Shown: positions 14,528 to 21,114 of the stretch, piece by piece | Position numbering within the stretch: the first letter of the stretch is position 1 | Layout: each line of letters starts with the position of its first letter | Source of the DNA: a virus | DNA length: 21,114 nt | Strand: one strand, 5' to 3' | Virus record (IMG/VR): IMGVR_UViG_3300046516_001094 | Location: 1 to 21,114 of that record | Notes under the pieces: model-generated | The model's input: the letters and a program-made list of their open reading frames with translations, nothing else | Databases searched by the model: none | Told to the model about the DNA's origin: nothing | Translations under genes and position numbers: made by a program

Positions 14528-14920
14528 CTAGCCAACAGTGAAGTCCTCATCGAGAAGAACCTTGGTATGGCTGCCGTAAGCGCAACCGATCCCCGTCGAC
14601 TTCGCGCCGCAGTCGTACACGTAGACGGAGTATGGTCCGCTCGCCCTGGCTGGGTTGAGCAGCGTTCCGCTGATGCAACCATCCGAACCGACACGATTGA
14701 TGTTCGACGAGTCGAGGGGACCATCCACTGCTGCGTTCGGACCATAGGTGTCCATCTCGAACCAGTGGTTCGCCTGGTAGCCACATCCAGCACCAGTCAC
14801 GACGTCTCCGACAGCAGCGGGGCTAGGACTGACCGAGAGCGACGTCCCTATGTTGCTGGCAGTGGCCGATCCGACGAACAACAAGACGGACGCTACGGAA
14901 AGAAGAATAAGGAACCGCAT
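14528..14920 (-). CDS. Exported phage protein with signal peptide
   Basis: 130-aa protein. Residues 1-21 form a Sec-type signal peptide: MRF, hydrophobic core LILLSVASVLLFVG, then ATA at 19-21 giving an AxA cleavage site. The mature part is a single beta-sandwich-like domain starting SLSVSPSPAAVGDVVTGAGCGY. Its four Cys (46, 82, 104, 113) could make two disulfides outside the cytoplasm. No lipobox. The pattern is like domains of bacterial surface proteins. It shares one base with the upstream stop (TAATG). An exported product inside the virion gene block is odd; it may act on the host surface (for example superinfection exclusion) or have been recruited as a virion domain. Confidence 0.65.
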   Translation of the reverse strand: MRFLILLSVASVLLFVGSATASNIGTSLSVSPSPAAVGDVVTGAGCGYQANHWFEMDTYGPNAAVDGPLDSSNINRVGSDGCISGTLLNPARASGPYSVYVYDCGAKSTGIGCAYGSHTKVLLDEDFTVG

Positions 14921-15396
14921 TATCCGACGAGCCAGATCCCGCAGGAGACGAGCACGTTGACGTTCGCGGTCACGTTGATACGGACAGCGAGCGCCTTGAT
15001 CGTGCCACCGGAGAAATCGGTCTCGTACTCGTCGCCGAGCGGCAGGTTGTAGCGGAACAGTCCCATGAACTGTGGGACGTAGAACTTCTCGAGCGGCGTC
15101 AATGTCGTCGGCTCAGCAGAGAAGTTCGCTGTGACGGTCGCCTGGGCTGCGAGCGTGCGACCCGAAGCCTGTGTGATCGTCGGCGATCCCGTTCCCGTGC
15201 CGGCGCCGGCCTGCGTTGATTGGCAGACGTCCACGGTCGCCGGAACGGCGGAGCTCGTGACGCCGTCCATTGAGAGTGTCACCGACTTGAGCAGGATGGC
15301 TTGGTTGGCTCCTGCGATGATGTTGAGCGCGGTCTTGGCGCCCGCAGTCGCAGCGAACGGGGTGACGTTCGATGCGATATACAGCGGCATAGCCAT
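14920..15396 (-). CDS. Virion-associated beta protein of unknown function
   Basis: 158-aa protein starting MAMPLYIASNVTPFAATAGA. Pattern 'ASNxTxxAATAGAKTxLNI...NQAILLKSVTLSMDGV...PATVDVCQSTQAG' and a C-terminal 'LPLGDEYETDFSGG..LAVRINVTANVNVLVSCGI' matches a family common in phage structural operons, annotated hypothetical or minor structural protein. A very good GAGGAGG ribosome site lies seven bases before the ATG at 15396. Likely role is head decoration or appendage; not certain. Confidence 0.6.
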   Translation of the reverse strand: MAMPLYIASNVTPFAATAGAKTALNIIAGANQAILLKSVTLSMDGVTSSAVPATVDVCQSTQAGAGTGTGSPTITQASGRTLAAQATVTANFSAEPTTLTPLEKFYVPQFMGLFRYNLPLGDEYETDFSGGTIKALAVRINVTANVNVLVSCGIWLVG

Positions 15397-15434
15397 TACT
15401 GGTCCTCCTCGTAGTTGTTGTCGCTGTCCCGCAT
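15396..15434 (-). other. 12-codon micro-ORF bridging two genes
   Basis: Encodes MRDSDNNYEEDQ. Its ATG overlaps the previous stop (TGATG) and its TAA overlaps the next ATG (TAATG). It contains the GAGGAGG ribosome site of the next gene, so it may only be a coupling device or chance. Confidence 0.25.
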
Positions 15435-15865
15435 CAGTCCTCCACGATCGTCAGTGCAGCAGCGTTGATCTTTGGTGTGTCTCCGTTCGCGATTGCCGTC
15501 GATGTCACGGAGGCCCAGTAGAGGACGTTCCCTACTGTGGAAGCGTCTACTACTGCGATGCCGAGGATCGGGTTCGTCGAAGCGCCTGTGGCAGCAGGGA
15601 AGGTGACGGCAGCCTTGTTCGTCACGGTTGCCGTAGTCGTCCCTGTCGCCGCATTCCACGCCGTCGACTGATCGTTGGCCGTCCCGATCTCGGTGCGCGC
15701 GTAGGAGGCGTAGTCCGTCTCGACGATCGTTGTCCCCGTCGATGTGTCATCTGGCAAGGTCGTACAAAGGGCGACGTAGACGTGGCCTGGCGCGCTGAAC
15801 GCAACGCCTCCGGCTGGCAGTTCGACGAGTTTCTTGGAGAGATAGTTGCTCTTGGATCCTGACAT
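15434..15865 (-). CDS. Phage tail-fibre-like protein family member
   Basis: 143-aa protein. It fits a recurrent phage family annotated as tail fibre protein: a start on 'SNYLSKKLVELPAGG', then 'HVYVALCTTLPDD' (the VYVALxTxxP signature), 'VETDYASYARTEIG', 'NKAAVTFPAATG', 'LGIAVVDASTVGNVLYWASVT' and 'ANGDTPKINAAALTI' near the end. All signature blocks are present in the usual order. The ATG at 15865 follows immediately on the preceding TAA. Function is inferred from the family: an appendage or adhesion part, though biochemical evidence for the family is thin. Confidence 0.72.
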   Translation of the reverse strand: MSGSKSNYLSKKLVELPAGGVAFSAPGHVYVALCTTLPDDTSTGTTIVETDYASYARTEIGTANDQSTAWNAATGTTTATVTNKAAVTFPAATGASTNPILGIAVVDASTVGNVLYWASVTSTAIANGDTPKINAAALTIVED

Positions 15866-16054
15866 TTATTCGCTCCCCGGCTCGAGCGTGGTGTCGCCGC
15901 TGCCAAAAGCGTCGTTGTGGAGTGGATCGCCTTCTTTGGCTGGCGTGTAGCCGTCTGCTGTCCAGCGGAGCGGCTTCTTCTTGTCGGCGTTGCCGTTCTT
16001 GTCTACGGCGTAGTGGACGCCCTCCACGAACACGACTGGTCCGGTGTAACTCAC
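15866..16054 (-). CDS. 62-aa hydrophilic protein of unknown function
   Basis: Starts MSYTGPVVFVEGVHYAVDKN and ends with a hydrophilic tail rich in Gly, Asp and Thr. GTG at 16054 overlaps the upstream stop as GTGA. No recognised family; probably a small virion or assembly factor by location. Confidence 0.55.
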   Translation of the reverse strand: MSYTGPVVFVEGVHYAVDKNGNADKKKPLRWTADGYTPAKEGDPLHNDAFGSGDTTLEPGSE

Positions 16055-16488
16055 GAGTCCTCCTCGGGTGCGAACAGGCAGACGCCATCGGCGGAATAGG
16101 CGAGCAGCACGCGAGCGTTTTCGACGTGCTGGTCACCCATGTCGGCGACGGAGACGAGTGTGTCTTGGCTGCGTCCGCCGTTGTCTTGGCATACGACTGC
16201 GTAGCGGAAGTCTCCGGTGAAGCCGTCCCAGGCGACGTCGCCGGCGGCGAGCATGACACCGGACGGGTCGGCAGGCTCGACTTGGCGGGCGCGGAGCTTC
16301 ATTCCGCCGCGGTTGTAGCCGGGTCCGGTTCCGAGCTCAAAGTCTTCAAGGTCGGAGCGTGTCCTGTGCGCCATTGTGTCTGGTTGGTAGTCGCTGGTTA
16401 CGAGCACGACCTTGAAGTTGTCTTGGATCCAGTCGACGTTGCGTTGCGCGAATCCGGTCAGGAAGGCGTCGTAGACCATCGCGCTCAC
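16051..16488 (-). CDS. Phage structural-region protein (FKVVLVTSDYQPD family)
   Basis: 145-aa protein. It contains 'VYDAFLTGFAQRNVDWIQDNF' then 'KVVLVTSDYQPDTMAHRTRSDLEDFEL' and 'GPGYNRGGMKL', followed by 'GDVAWDGFTGDFRYAVVCQDNG' and 'LLAYSADG'. This matches a common phage family (xxxIDWxxDxFKVxLVTSxYxPD) found in structural modules with no proven function. The GTG start overlaps the 54-aa gene by GTGA. Confidence 0.65.
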   Translation of the reverse strand: MSAMVYDAFLTGFAQRNVDWIQDNFKVVLVTSDYQPDTMAHRTRSDLEDFELGTGPGYNRGGMKLRARQVEPADPSGVMLAAGDVAWDGFTGDFRYAVVCQDNGGRSQDTLVSVADMGDQHVENARVLLAYSADGVCLFAPEEDS

Positions 16489-16649
16489 GACAACTCCGGC
16501 GGAAAATCCGCACAGGGGTTATCCATGAACCGCTCCTCCGCAAGTCGCTTCGGATCGCAAACATGCTCGCCATAGTGGTCGATGCCTGCCTGCCCGACGA
16601 TGACTAGACCGCCGCACTTCTCGCATTCATAAGCGCCACAGCAAGCCAT
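16485..16649 (-). CDS. 54-aa zinc-binding-like protein
   Basis: Reads MACCGAYECEKCGGLVIVGQ, then a region with H25, H29 and C31, ending DFPPELS. CxxC (9-12) with a later HxxxHxC suggests one zinc site. The ATG shares one base with the portal stop (TAATG), and the portal's own acidic end supplies a GAGGAGG ribosome site. Role unknown. Confidence 0.6.
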   Translation of the reverse strand: MACCGAYECEKCGGLVIVGQAGIDHYGEHVCDPKRLAEERFMDNPCADFPPELS

Positions 16650-18607
16650 TACTCGTCCTCCTCGTCCTCGGGCATCTCGGTGATCGTCACTGAATCGCCA
16701 TCATCGAAGTCGATGCGACGCGCCTCACCGTCCGTCACGACTGCGCTGCGCCCGTCTCCGTAGTCAACGCGGCGCTTCTTCGCGCGCTCAATCGTCACAT
16801 CAACGTCAGGCGGTTCGACGTTCACTTGGATGGCTCCCTCTTCGATCCTGGTGGGTTCGATGGTGATGTTCGCCGGCGGCGGCGTTTCCACAACAACCGC
16901 GCCCGGTTCGATAGTCGTCTGCGGCGCGTCAATATGGACGTCAGGTGCAGCAACATCAGTACGGATCGCCCCCTCCTCAAACGTCACCTCTGCTGGATGA
17001 GTTTGGATCGAACCTTCCTCGAATGTGACGGGCGCCTCCACATGGACGTCTGGTGTGGTGATCTCGGCGCGGATCGCTCCCTCGTGGATGTTCACGTCCG
17101 GGGCAGCCGGGAGTTGGAACGCGCCGTAGTCGAAATGGACGTGAGTGTCCGAACGCGCCGGCGGAGCGGGAGACGTGTTCCCATTGCCGTTCGTGGGTGC
17201 TGTCTGGGCGGCGGGCGGAGCTCCGGGTTCCGTGTTCGGCACTGGGACGCCTGCGAACAATCCCTGCTTCGGAGCAGTAGCGGCTTGGAGCTGGACGCTG
17301 AACAGACCGCTGTGCTCGAGAAGGCTGAGGTCGTTCGACGTGACTGCCTGGATGACGGTGTCCGGCTTGTAACCCGCGTCGACCAAGTAGCGGATGGTGA
17401 TGGATTCTTTCTGGAGGATCTCGGCCTGCTCGACAGCGTCTTCTTTTAGGAAGCTGATGTCGCGCGGGTCGGTAGACAGGTTGGCGTCTCCGGGCACGTT
17501 GATGATGTTCGCAAGGGCTCCGGCTGCCGAGTTCCAGAGATCCAAGATGACTCCGTCGACGAAGTTGCGGCGTGCCGCCTGATAGTTGCCTGTGTTCAGG
17601 CTCGAACCCTGCAACCCTTCGGACAGTCCGACGATGACGGGCGGTGTGCCGGCTGCTGCGGCGATCCTTGTCTCGCCGGCGCCGGTCACCAACCTGTAGT
17701 CGAGCTGCTGCATGTTCGATCCCACCGGGGTCGCGTCCACACCGGACGTGGTGAACATCCACTTGAAGGCGTTGCGCGGCCCGCGATGGGCTTCCTTGAA
17801 CGCTTTGACCTGTTGCTGGTATTGCTCGAGGTCGGGCACGTCGAACTTGACGACCATGTTCGGGGTCGGATTCTCGAAGAACCTCAGCTTGGATTCGGTG
17901 GCTGCCTTGTCCGCCATCACCTCGCGGATCAGCGGGGTCAACCAGGACATGCCGCGGAAGCGTGCTTCCGGGTCGGCGATCGGTGCCCAGTGGGCGACAT
18001 CTTCCGGCAGGAACGTCTCAGTTTCGTAGCCCTGTGTTCCATAGCCGCCAGGCGAATACACGTAGCCGAGAACCTCTGCGTCGGTGGCCCAGGCGCCAAT
18101 CTCCGGGTTCGTGTTCGACCCGATCACGATCGTCACCCAGTCCGGCCTGAGCATCGCCAGTCCGTCGCCTTTGCGGACGACGAAGCAGTTGCCGCCCAGG
18201 TCGACGTGCATGATCATCCGGGTCAACAGGCTTTGTGTGGTGCCACCAACCCACGGCGTCTCCAATGGTTGAAGTTCGGGTGTGCCGAAGTAGTCGGTCA
18301 GGCGTCCGTCTCTTAGACGCTGGAACTGGAAGCGCGCCTGGTTGAAGTGGCGCGCTCGCGTCTGCATACAGGAGAACACGACCGAGTCGGACTTGTAGGC
18401 GAGCTCTGTGATGGCCCGGTAGGCGGGTCCGATGACCTCCTGCTTCTGACCGGGCTGGGTTTGTTGCGGGCCTTGGGTGAAGTAGGCGTTGCCGTTGTAG
18501 ATGAATTCGTTGAGGTAGGCGATGTAGCCGTCGAGTGAGAATTCGGTCTGGTCGCGGTTCGCTTCCTCGAGATCCTGTGACTGAAAGCGTGTCGGAAGGA
18601 ACCTCAT
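16649..18607 (-). CDS. Portal protein with C-terminal repeat domain
   Basis: 652-aa protein. Residues about 1-440 are an HK97-type portal: ITELAYKSDSVVFSCMQTRA (66-85), DLGGNCFVVRKG (136-147), MADKAATESKLRFFENPTPN (231-250) and IAAAAGTPPVIVGLSEGLQGSS (315-336). The portal forms the dodecameric DNA entry ring. After a Pro/Gly/Asn-rich linker (450-485), residues about 505-606 carry five EEGAIxxxxxxPDVxV-type units, and the end is acidic (PEDEEDE). Usual portals of this family are about 400-500 aa, so the extension is unusual. ATGA overlap with TerL fixes the start. Confidence 0.93.
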   Translation of the reverse strand: MRFLPTRFQSQDLEEANRDQTEFSLDGYIAYLNEFIYNGNAYFTQGPQQTQPGQKQEVIGPAYRAITELAYKSDSVVFSCMQTRARHFNQARFQFQRLRDGRLTDYFGTPELQPLETPWVGGTTQSLLTRMIMHVDLGGNCFVVRKGDGLAMLRPDWVTIVIGSNTNPEIGAWATDAEVLGYVYSPGGYGTQGYETETFLPEDVAHWAPIADPEARFRGMSWLTPLIREVMADKAATESKLRFFENPTPNMVVKFDVPDLEQYQQQVKAFKEAHRGPRNAFKWMFTTSGVDATPVGSNMQQLDYRLVTGAGETRIAAAAGTPPVIVGLSEGLQGSSLNTGNYQAARRNFVDGVILDLWNSAAGALANIINVPGDANLSTDPRDISFLKEDAVEQAEILQKESITIRYLVDAGYKPDTVIQAVTSNDLSLLEHSGLFSVQLQAATAPKQGLFAGVPVPNTEPGAPPAAQTAPTNGNGNTSPAPPARSDTHVHFDYGAFQLPAAPDVNIHEGAIRAEITTPDVHVEAPVTFEEGSIQTHPAEVTFEEGAIRTDVAAPDVHIDAPQTTIEPGAVVVETPPPANITIEPTRIEEGAIQVNVEPPDVDVTIERAKKRRVDYGDGRSAVVTDGEARRIDFDDGDSVTITEMPEDEEDE

Positions 18608-20034
18608 GCGAACCCAACCGCCACGAACGGACGCTTCTCCTGCGTAGCCTCAGCGCGATAAGCGATCGTGGCCGCTACGAGCGGCGTGATGTCCGACCGC
18701 GAGTGCTTCCGCGACCACGCCCACGCGTCCGCAAGCGTCCGCTGAGCAGCACCGCGAACAGCCGCCTCGAGAGCAGAATCCCCATCATGGACGATCGTTC
18801 CCTGCTCAACTGCGTCAAAGAACATGCCGCAGGCGCGCGTGTATTCGACGGTTCCGATCGTCTCAACCGTCACGCCGGCCTCCTCGAGCTCGTCCAGCAA
18901 GGATGCGGCGGGCCCGCGGTCGTCACACACGATCCGCTCCGGCCGCAACTCCTCGATCAGCTCGACCAACCGATCGACGATCCAGCCGGTCCCAGCCTGA
19001 CGGTCGACGAGACCTATCTGCACCTTGTCGCCGACCCTTTTAGCGCCCATGATCGTCGCCCAAGTCCTGATCGGCGACACATCCAGCGACAACGTCGGCT
19101 CCTCCAACTCCACGTCGCCGGCAAGCGATGCCCAATGCTTCGCATCGAACAAGCCGGACACGGAAGCGTCCGTGGGAGGCCAATCACCCATCCCATACAG
19201 CTCCACGGCCGCAGTTCGGGGCGGCATACCCGAAATCTCGTCCAAAACGGTGTCCTCCGAGATCAAACCGTCCGCCATCGACGGGTTCGCGGCCCTCGCG
19301 AGGCTCATGTCGCTCAACATCTCGATCGTCACCTCTGCTGGGTCGCCCTCAGCCGACCATTCATGCCATGAGACGCGCGGATCCTGCTCCAAACCGCGTT
19401 TTCGGATGCGCGCGAAGTTCACGCCATGCTCATGGACGAGCCTGTCGACCGCCGAACCCGCGTAAATCGTCTTCGAGCCATGCCGAGCCGTCGAGGCGCG
19501 CGTCATCGGCTTCTGCGCCCCGACAACCTTGTCGTTGATGACCATCGCCTCGTCCCAGACCAGCAAATCCGCCGAATAACCACGGCCTGAGCCGGTCGTG
19601 CGCGACTTGAACAGGATCCGGCAGCCGGATTTCAGGTTGATCGACTCCTGACCGTTCGCGTGACGGTACCCAGACCGCTCCCTAACCCTGGAATGGAGGC
19701 TTGGAGCGTCCTGAATGAACGACTCGAGGCGCAACTGGTGCTCCTGCGACGTCGCGAACTCGTGGGCGGTGTGCATCACGACCGGATAGTCGAGCTCGAA
19801 CGCCGCATACGCCTCCACAACCTGCAAAACGACACCTTTGCCGTTCTGGCGGGCCACATCCAATCCGTCGTCGGCTGTCGCCCACTGATCCTCAGCGTCC
19901 AAAGCGAGGATGGAGCGGATGACGACCTTCTGCCAGTCGAAAAGGTGGCCGCCGGCCGCCTCCCACCACGCGATTGCCTCGTCGCCGAGAGTCCGAGCCG
20001 ATGCTGGCGCCCACGCGAACCGCGGCTCGATCAA
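18604..20034 (-). CDS. terL: Terminase large subunit
   Basis: 476-aa DNA packaging motor. The ATPase half has an ARQNGKG Walker A variant (61-67) and LLVWDEA Walker B (157-163). The nuclease half has LSLDVSP (D318), IVCDDRGPA (D371/D372) and a final Asp in SDITPLVAATIAY (D448). The layout matches the HK97/actinophage TerL group. The start is TTG at 20034, giving a TTGA overlap with the HNH gene, with a GGAGG ribosome site eight bases upstream. Located first in the packaging-head block with the portal immediately downstream. No small terminase subunit is visible in the window. Confidence 0.95.
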   Translation of the reverse strand: MIEPRFAWAPASARTLGDEAIAWWEAAGGHLFDWQKVVIRSILALDAEDQWATADDGLDVARQNGKGVVLQVVEAYAAFELDYPVVMHTAHEFATSQEHQLRLESFIQDAPSLHSRVRERSGYRHANGQESINLKSGCRILFKSRTTGSGRGYSADLLVWDEAMVINDKVVGAQKPMTRASTARHGSKTIYAGSAVDRLVHEHGVNFARIRKRGLEQDPRVSWHEWSAEGDPAEVTIEMLSDMSLARAANPSMADGLISEDTVLDEISGMPPRTAAVELYGMGDWPPTDASVSGLFDAKHWASLAGDVELEEPTLSLDVSPIRTWATIMGAKRVGDKVQIGLVDRQAGTGWIVDRLVELIEELRPERIVCDDRGPAASLLDELEEAGVTVETIGTVEYTRACGMFFDAVEQGTIVHDGDSALEAAVRGAAQRTLADAWAWSRKHSRSDITPLVAATIAYRAEATQEKRPFVAVGFA

Positions 20035-20585
20035 CTCGAGCGCCTCCGATCCCGTTTAGCCGTCGCGCAGTTGCAGCGGACGTGTTCCGGACCCGCGATC
20101 CGCGTGGGATCACCATCGACATGGCCGAGATGCCAAGGCTCCCCAGCCAAAATCCGTGTCTTGCAGCGCCAACAGTCGACCAGGCCAGCATCAACAGTGG
20201 CCGCGTACGCCTTCCGCACCTTCCGGTAAGCCGGGTTGTAGACGACCTGGTCGTAGCGGCGCTTCTCAACCGTCCGCACCCGGTGCCGCTCCCTGAGCTC
20301 CGCCGCCACACTCGGAGACTTCGGCCTCGAACCAGGCCGACGCAGCCGCTTGTCCAACATCTCCTCGCGATGCTGCTTGCAATACCAATGGTGGTTCGAC
20401 AGGACAGGCTCCTCACAGTCGCCCATCCGGCACAGCTTCGTGATCTGAGGCATCACCCTCGAACAGCCCAGACACTTCCCGTCCAAGAGATCGCCACGAA
20501 CGAAGTGCAAGCCGCAGCTCGAGCAGCGAAGCGAGCTCTGAACGACAAAACCGGCTTCCGCCGGCTCAAGTGGTGTCTGACGCAT
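20031..20585 (-). CDS. HNH endonuclease with zinc-finger N-terminus
   Basis: 184-aa protein. N-terminal zinc ribbon C21xxC24...C38xxC41; a second finger C52...C57...C69xxH72 of the short 'C-xxxx-C-(P V)-..-C-xx-H' type seen in phage proteins; then the HNH-like domain CWRC (138-141), HLGHVDGDP (152-160) and GPEHVRCNCATA (165-176), with H155, H168 and N172 as likely metal or catalytic residues. HNH enzymes beside TerL stimulate cos cleavage during packaging in HK97-like phages. The ATG at 20585 has no strong ribosome site; an internal start is possible. Confidence 0.85.
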   Translation of the reverse strand: MRQTPLEPAEAGFVVQSSLRCSSCGLHFVRGDLLDGKCLGCSRVMPQITKLCRMGDCEEPVLSNHHWYCKQHREEMLDKRLRRPGSRPKSPSVAAELRERHRVRTVEKRRYDQVVYNPAYRKVRKAYAATVDAGLVDCWRCKTRILAGEPWHLGHVDGDPTRIAGPEHVRCNCATAKRDRRRSS

Positions 20586-20689
20586 ATGTGGGTGTGAGGG
20601 TCACGTCCAAAACACCGTCACTCAGGACGTACCTCAACGTCCCGCAACCTATCAGACGAAACCCCAAAACCAGCACCGACTGGAGCTCA

Positions 20690-20896
20690 GAAGTGGACAT
20701 TTCAAAATCTGCTGTGCACTTCCGGAGGCGCCCTAAAGGGCGCCCTCCGGAGTGGGAAGTGGACGAAAGTGTACCCGAGGAAGTAGACGGGAAGTGGACG
20801 GAAGTGGACGGAAGTGCCAGTCATAGACTCAAACGCTACAGAAGTGGACGGAAGTGGACGAGAACACCCCATGACGGAAGTGGACGGAAGTGGACG
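20690..20896 (+). repeat. 10-bp direct repeat GAAGTGGACG (iteron-like)
   Basis: Perfect GAAGTGGACG copies start at 20756, 20791, 20801, 20841, 20851, 20877 and 20887. Variants are at 20690 (GAAGTGGACA), 20780 (GAAGTAGACG) and a half copy at 20811. Most copies form head-to-tail pairs at exactly 10 bp, one helical turn, so proteins binding them would lie on one face of the DNA. Confidence 0.9.
20721..20751. repeat. Long GC-rich inverted repeat
   Basis: Left arm TCCGGAGGCGCCC, loop TAAA, right arm GGGCGCCCTCCGGA: 13 bp pair with one bulged C. No T-run follows on either strand. Possible structural element of the cos/origin region, or a weak terminator of unknown direction. Confidence 0.65.
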
Positions 20897-21044
20897 ACGA
20901 ATTATTGTCACAAGCGTATTCATAACAGCAAACTACGATTTGCCCTTGACAAAATCCCAACGCCACGTGCCACGCCTCTAGGCGTCGTGCCGAGGACACC
21001 GGTCGGACAGGAGCGCAGTTGACGAGGTTGAGGGATGTGGGCTA

Positions 21045-21075
21045 CTGTCAAGACAGCCTTATTCACCGTATAAGG
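21045..21075. promoter_or_regulatory. Palindrome and hairpin near the right edge, possible operator/promoter
   Basis: CTGTCAAGACAG (21045-21056) is a perfect 5-bp inverted repeat around AA. CCTTAT (21057-21062) and ATAAGG (21070-21075) form a second inverted repeat with a 7-base loop. TATAAG at 21069 is a near-consensus -10 box on the plus strand, but no good -35 is seen, so rightward transcription is only a possibility. Confidence 0.35.
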
Positions 21076-21114
21076 CGTTGCGCTAGAAAGAAGGGGCCGG
21101 GGCCTGTTCGAGTG

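Larger units (their letters stand above)
20586..21114. other. Non-coding regulatory or packaging-site region
   Basis: 529-base stretch without a supportable gene. ORFs here (plus 20570-21022, minus 20702-20923) run through a 10-bp repeat that cycles through all three frames, so coding is unlikely. It holds a 31-base hairpin (20721-20751), the GAAGTGGACG repeats and, near the right edge, a small palindrome and a hairpin. It lies just upstream of HNH/TerL, where cos or control sites occur. Confidence 0.6.

Noticed and set aside
14521-14793. Upstream extension of the 77-aa gene
   Set aside because: It overlaps the exported-protein gene and its Arg/Thr-rich sequence looks like shadow coding.
18535-19371. 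Long plus-strand ORF (278 codons)
   Set aside because: It is antisense to TerL, and arises from the high-GC codon bias of that gene; the Arg-rich product is not protein-like.
20690-20896. CRISPR array
   Set aside because: Repeat units are 10 bp and often abut with no spacer; no cas genes.
20702-20923. Minus-strand 73-codon ORF across the repeat region
   Set aside because: Same repeat argument; the product is low-complexity with recurring RPLPSTSV from the repeats.
20570-21022. Plus-strand 150-codon ORF across the repeat region
   Set aside because: The 10-bp repeat is not a multiple of three, so it changes frame at each unit; no ribosome site or family pattern.
21039-21052. L5-type stoperator (GGTGGMTGTCAAG)
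   Set aside because: Only the CTGTCAAG part matches and it occurs once; the palindrome explains it equally well.

Overview
The window is a piece of a tailed double-stranded DNA phage or prophage (Caudoviricetes). The whole structural gene block is read from the minus strand, right to left. Long-tailed (siphovirus-like) morphology is inferred from a tape measure gene, a tail assembly chaperone with a -1 frameshift site, a tail terminator and a tail tube gene. GC-rich DNA, frequent GTG/TTG starts, and the small-gene families around the capsid suggest a phage of a high-GC Gram-positive host, probably Actinomycetota. That host call is an inference. No host gene, integrase or tRNA is visible.

Layout in transcription order (high to low coordinates): a non-coding region with a 10-bp direct repeat and hairpins (20586-21114); HNH endonuclease; large terminase; portal with an unusual repeat-bearing C-terminal tail. 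Then come nine small to medium genes (16488 down to 12593 plus the 54-aa zinc protein) that look like virion accessory or fibre proteins, including an exported protein and a 368-aa repeat protein. An intrinsic terminator (12550-12571) follows, then the prohead protease and the HK97-type major capsid protein with a small downstream partner.

Between the capsid block and the head-tail connector lies an insertion of about 5.8 kb (3564-9370): a GT4 glycosyltransferase, two single-domain GT2 glycosyltransferases, one protein with two fused GT2 domains, two class I methyltransferases, a NodB/polysaccharide-deacetylase-like protein and three small unknown proteins. These genes overlap by 1-16 bp and look like one co-translated cassette. 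Its position inside the virion operon suggests that it builds, methylates and trims a glycan, most simply on a virion protein. It is the strongest candidate for an undescribed system here.

The block then continues with head-tail connector, tail terminator, tail tube, an HK97 gp10-like protein, the tail assembly chaperone with its -1 slippery heptamer CCCTTTG, and the N-terminal part of the tape measure protein, which runs off the left edge. Nearly every junction is a TGA/TAA overlap with ATG, GTG or TTG, which fixes several starts downstream of the longest possible ORF and points to tight translational coupling.
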